Shown: one piece after another, positions 39,947-42,079 of the stretch | How the letters are laid out: each line of letters starts with the position of its first letter | Position numbering within the stretch: the stretch's first letter is position 1 | Source: Caenibius sp. | Lineage (GTDB): Bacteria; Pseudomonadota; Alphaproteobacteria; Sphingomonadales; Sphingomonadaceae | DNA: 42,079 nucleotides | Direction of reading: 5' to 3' | NCBI GenBank assembly: GCA_030830695.1 | Contig: JAURML010000085.1 | Location: 1 to 42,079 of the forward strand | The notes under the pieces: model-generated | Told to the model about the DNA's origin: nothing | The model's input: the letters and a program-made list of their open reading frames with translations, nothing else | Database searches by the model: none | Program-made: the position numbers and the translations under genes

Positions 39947-40924
39947 ATGCGCCTGACCCTTGTGGCGAACCCGCCCGATGACACGAACCTTCGGGTGCTG
40001 CGCCAGCTGGGCGTTGAGGAGGCCGTGCATTACGACATGACAGGCCTACCCGAGGATGGCGCAGCACTTGATGCGATCGCGGCCCGATATCGGGGATTCG
40101 GCCTGAGATGGACGATCGCGGAATCGGGCCCGCCCATAGACCGAATCGTCATGGGCAAGGATGGCTGGCAGGACCAGACCGAGCGCTACAAGCGCAGCTT
40201 GGGCCATCTGGGCAGGCTTGGGGTCGAGGTGGTGGCCTACAACTTCATGCCGCAGGTCTTTGACGATGCGATGGTCGTGCGAACCGCGATGGAACGACAG
40301 ACTCGGGGCGGGGCGCTGACCAGCGGTTTTCGCGTGGCTGACCTGGCGGCGCTCGACCTGCACCACTACGAAGAGCCGATCCCGCGCGACAGGATGTGGG
40401 ACAATCTCGAACGGTTCCTGCGCGACGTGATCCCCGCCGCCGAAGCCGCCGGTGTCCGGCTGGCGCTGCATCCCGATGATCCGCCCCTGCCGGAAATGTG
40501 CGGGCTTCAGCGGATTGCCGGGAGCGTCGAGAATTTCGACCGCATCCTCGGGATATCGCCGAGCCCGGCCAATGCCATGACCTTCTGCATGGGCTGTTTC
40601 GCGGAGGCCGGCCACGATATCCCGGCGCTGGTGCGCCGCTGGCAGGGACGGATCGGTTTCGTCCATGTGCGCGACATCCGCGGCAGTTGGGACGATTTCA
40701 TCGAGACATTTCCCGACGACGGGCAGACCGATCTGTTCGCGGTGTTCCGGGCCCTTGTCGAGACGGGCTATGACGGCCCGATCCGCAGTGATCACGCGCC
40801 GCTTCTGGCCTGCGACGACGGCGCCAACGACGGCTATGCGATGAGCGGACATATCTTTGCACTCGGCTATCTTCGGGGGCTTGCCGATGCGGCCGTTCGC
40901 GAAGGTCAGGCAACGGGTGTTTAG
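39947..40924 (+). CDS. Mannonate dehydratase-like TIM-barrel protein (UxuA family)
   Basis: A 325-residue xylose-isomerase-type barrel. UxuA landmarks in order: VVAYNFMPQVFD, LALHPDDPPLPEMCGLQRI, NAMTFCMGCF (the metal Cys), FVHVRDIRGSWDDFIETFPDDGQTDLFAVF, and PIRSDHAPLL. UxuA dehydrates D-mannonate to 2-keto-3-deoxygluconate. The protein is shorter than E. coli UxuA (394 residues) and departs at the N-terminus, so a related aldonate is also possible. It has a strong AGGAGG site and follows M81 by 9 bp. A KDG-type product would suit the aldolases of the window. Confidence 0.83.
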   Translation: MRLTLVANPPDDTNLRVLRQLGVEEAVHYDMTGLPEDGAALDAIAARYRGFGLRWTIAESGPPIDRIVMGKDGWQDQTERYKRSLGHLGRLGVEVVAYNFMPQVFDDAMVVRTAMERQTRGGALTSGFRVADLAALDLHHYEEPIPRDRMWDNLERFLRDVIPAAEAAGVRLALHPDDPPLPEMCGLQRIAGSVENFDRILGISPSPANAMTFCMGCFAEAGHDIPALVRRWQGRIGFVHVRDIRGSWDDFIETFPDDGQTDLFAVFRALVETGYDGPIRSDHAPLLACDDGANDGYAMSGHIFALGYLRGLADAAVREGQATGV

Positions 40925-40983
40925 GGCTTGAACGGGGGGGCGATTCCGCCCAGTCTTCGCATGTCATCCGATGGGCCAACCGC

Positions 40984-40999
40984 CAGATGATGACATCTG
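40984..40999 (+). promoter_or_regulatory. Inverted repeat before the RraA-like gene
   Basis: CAGATG-ATGA-CATCTG lies 20 bp before ATG 41019. It does not fit the module 1 operator. It could be an operator or a short 5' leader hairpin; evidence is symmetry only. Confidence 0.3.
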
Positions 41000-41018
41000 C
41001 CAACCGGGAGGACACGAC

Positions 41019-41684
41019 ATGAAAGATCGCCTCGAGACTCTGAAAACCTGCGCCGAAGAGCTGTATTCCGCCGTGATCTGCGACACGCTCGACAGCATGG
41101 GACTGCGGCGGCAGGCGCTCGATCCCGGGCTTCGCGCGGTGGGCGAGGGCATGTCGATCGCGGGGTTCGCCCGGGTCGGGATCTACATGCCGATCTATCA
41201 CGACGACGAGACCGTGAATGTTTACGAGCACGAGATCACGCTTGTCGACAGCCTTCAACCCGGGGAGGTGCCCGTCATCTCGTGCAACGCCAACCTTGGC
41301 ATCGCGCCCTGGGGCGAATTGCTGTCGACGCGCGCGCAGTACCTGCAAAGCCCGGGCTGCATCACCGATGGCTGCGTCCGCGACGTGAGGCAGATCCGCG
41401 AGATGGGCTATCCCGTCTTTTCGGGTGGCACCAACCCCGTCGATACCAAGTACCGGGGCAAGATGATGTGGCTTGACGTGCCCTGCGTCATCGGCGGTGT
41501 GACGGTCAATTCCGGCGATCTTGTCGTGGCCGATATCGACGGGATCGTCTTCGTTCCGGCGGACAGGATCGACGAGGTCATGGAGGGCGCGCTGTCCAAA
41601 GTGCGTTCCGAAAACACGGTGCGGGAGGAGCTTCGCGCAGGCCACAGCCTCGCCGAGGTCTTCGAGCGGCACGGGATCCTCTAG
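41019..41684 (+). CDS. RraA-like protein (HMG/CHA aldolase or oxaloacetate decarboxylase-like)
   Basis: A 221-residue protein starting ATG 41019 with GGGAGG 7 nt upstream. Motifs: SAVICDTLDSMGLR near the N-terminus, and WGELLSTRAQYLQSPGCITDGCVRDVRQIREMGYPVFSGG, the family G...R-D signature of RraA-fold class II pyruvate aldolases that bind Mg and cleave 4-hydroxy-4-methyl-2-oxoglutarate or decarboxylate oxaloacetate. RNase-E-inhibitor RraA is about 160 residues, so this is the longer catabolic type. The last gene of module 2; the pyruvate-forming step fits the preceding dehydratase. Confidence 0.87.
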   Translation: MKDRLETLKTCAEELYSAVICDTLDSMGLRRQALDPGLRAVGEGMSIAGFARVGIYMPIYHDDETVNVYEHEITLVDSLQPGEVPVISCNANLGIAPWGELLSTRAQYLQSPGCITDGCVRDVRQIREMGYPVFSGGTNPVDTKYRGKMMWLDVPCVIGGVTVNSGDLVVADIDGIVFVPADRIDEVMEGALSKVRSENTVREELRAGHSLAEVFERHGIL

Positions 41685-41698
41685 CCGGGGGCCGCGCC

Positions 41699-41806
41699 TC
41701 AGGACCGCCGGTAGAGCCTGAGAGACAGAGGCATCAGGATCAGCGCCAGAACGGCCGGCGCCAGAAGCGCCAGACCGACGGCGCCTGCCGTGACGGTCCC
41801 GTCCAT
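41699..41806 (-). pseudogene. C-terminal fragment of a membrane protein cut by an IS6 element
   Basis: Minus-strand frame ending TGA at 41699: a hydrophobic helix (GAVGLALLAPAVLALILMPLS) followed by a positively charged tail RLYRRS. The frame runs upstream past the ATG at 41806 straight into the IS6-like end at about 41808, so the gene was interrupted there. It resembles a transporter permease C-terminus but too little is left to name it. Confidence 0.5.
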
Positions 41807-41807
41807 C

Positions 41808-41940
41808 GGTACCTTCAGAGCAAACCTGCTTGAGGCGGATATGTCGGTTTCGTAGCCTCGCCCAATGACCAAACCTGATCCGTTTCGCTATTTCAAAACG
41901 AGCCGCGAGATTATCCGCCTGGCAGTGATGCTGTATGTGC
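41808..41940 (+). mobile_element. IS6-family element, left-end fragment (copy A)
   Basis: The 5' non-coding part is similar to copy B (TCAGAG then TTGAGGCGG in both). The copy is cut at 41940, where copy B begins with GGCTCTGT. The left boundary at 41808 is set only by aligning with copy B and is approximate. Confidence 0.6.
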
Positions 41941-41966
41941 GGCTCTGTCAGAGGAACTTTGCTTGA
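41865..41966 (+). pseudogene. IS6-family transposase, truncated N-terminus (copy A)
   Basis: MTKPDPFRYFKTSREIIRLA and MLYVR match the N-terminus of Rhodobacterales IS6 transposases, then the frame runs into copy B and stops at 41964-41966 after 33 residues. It lacks the DDE catalytic domain and cannot be active. Confidence 0.85.
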
Positions 41967-42079
41967 GGCGGGGCAGGGCGCCGTTTAGCTTCCGGGGATG
42001 TCGAAACGCTCCCCCTTCAAGTACTTCAAGACCAGCCCCGAGATCATCCGCCTGGCAGTGATGCTCTATGTCCGGTTCC
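41941..42079 (+). mobile_element. IS6-family element (copy B), left end
   Basis: It starts GGCTCTGT, as many IS6 terminal repeats do, directly inside the transposase reading frame of copy A. A 57-bp leader follows and then a transposase gene leaving the window at the right edge. Nested insertion of related IS6 copies. Confidence 0.7.
41998..42079 (+). CDS. IS6-family transposase, N-terminal part (copy B, runs off the window)
   Basis: ATG 41998 opens a frame of 27 codons to the window end: MSKRSPFKYFKTSPEIIRLA and MLYVRF, the N-terminal helix region of IS6-family DDE transposases. It is clearly related to copy A (about 20 of the first 26 residues alike). The leader contains GGGG 4 nt upstream. 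Intactness cannot be judged. Confidence 0.85.
   Translation, partial: MSKRSPFKYFKTSPEIIRLAVMLYVRF

Overview
The window is GC-rich DNA from an alphaproteobacterium, most likely a member of the Rhodobacteraceae (Paracoccus/Roseobacter-like). This rests on codon usage, the tRNA sequences, the bactofilin and phage-tail-type genes and the insertion sequence types. It is an accessory catabolic island of about 39 kb (roughly 2.62-41.80 kb) bordered by insertion sequences.

Left edge (1-2.67 kb): the right end of an IS21 element abuts the 3' half of a tRNA-Leu(UAA) gene. That tRNA gene is split in its anticodon loop by an IS110-family (IS1111-type) element with a nonsense-mutated transposase. The non-coding right end of the element holds a recognisable guide RNA whose target guides match the interrupted tRNA. 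An intact CAU-anticodon tRNA, a small phage-tail-like gene and a 5'-truncated bactofilin gene follow; the bactofilin break marks the island junction.

Module 1 (2.67-30.5 kb) is a sialic-acid-like / N-acyl amino-sugar catabolic region. It encodes a ROK kinase, an M81 (MlrC-like) hydrolase, two sialidase-fold proteins without signal peptides, an MFS transporter fused to HEAT repeats, a NagA-like deacetylase, three SDRs, two Gfo/Idh/MocA dehydrogenases, an HpcH/HpaI aldolase, a D-serine-dehydratase-like PLP enzyme, a RidA protein, a five-gene peptide-type ABC transporter, an N-acetylneuraminate-lyase-like aldolase, an amidohydrolase and a class III aminotransferase. A GntR-HTH/LacI-sensor regulator sits inside it. 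Four intergenic operators of the same geometry (consensus YCATGTTR-N6-TAAY) lie before the M81 operon and in three divergent promoter regions, which suggests one regulon. The solute-binding protein of the ABC transporter appears to be circularly permuted: its canonical C-terminal half comes first, its N-terminal half second.

A decayed patch (25.7-28.1 kb) inside module 1 holds a frameshifted alpha/beta hydrolase and a second IS1111-type element. That element has a frameshifted transposase and its own guide-RNA-like structure matching a different target.

Module 2 (30.5-41.7 kb) has an AraC regulator, a PhyH oxygenase, a second DHDPS/NAL-family protein, a broken ketopantoate-reductase-like gene, an SDR, a threonine-synthase-like PLP enzyme, an SMP-30 lactonase, an AstE/aspartoacylase-like zinc hydrolase, a second M81 protein, a mannonate-dehydratase-like protein and an RraA-like protein. 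It lacks the module 1 operator, so it may be an independent pathway. The right edge is a truncated membrane-protein gene and two nested IS6-family copies.
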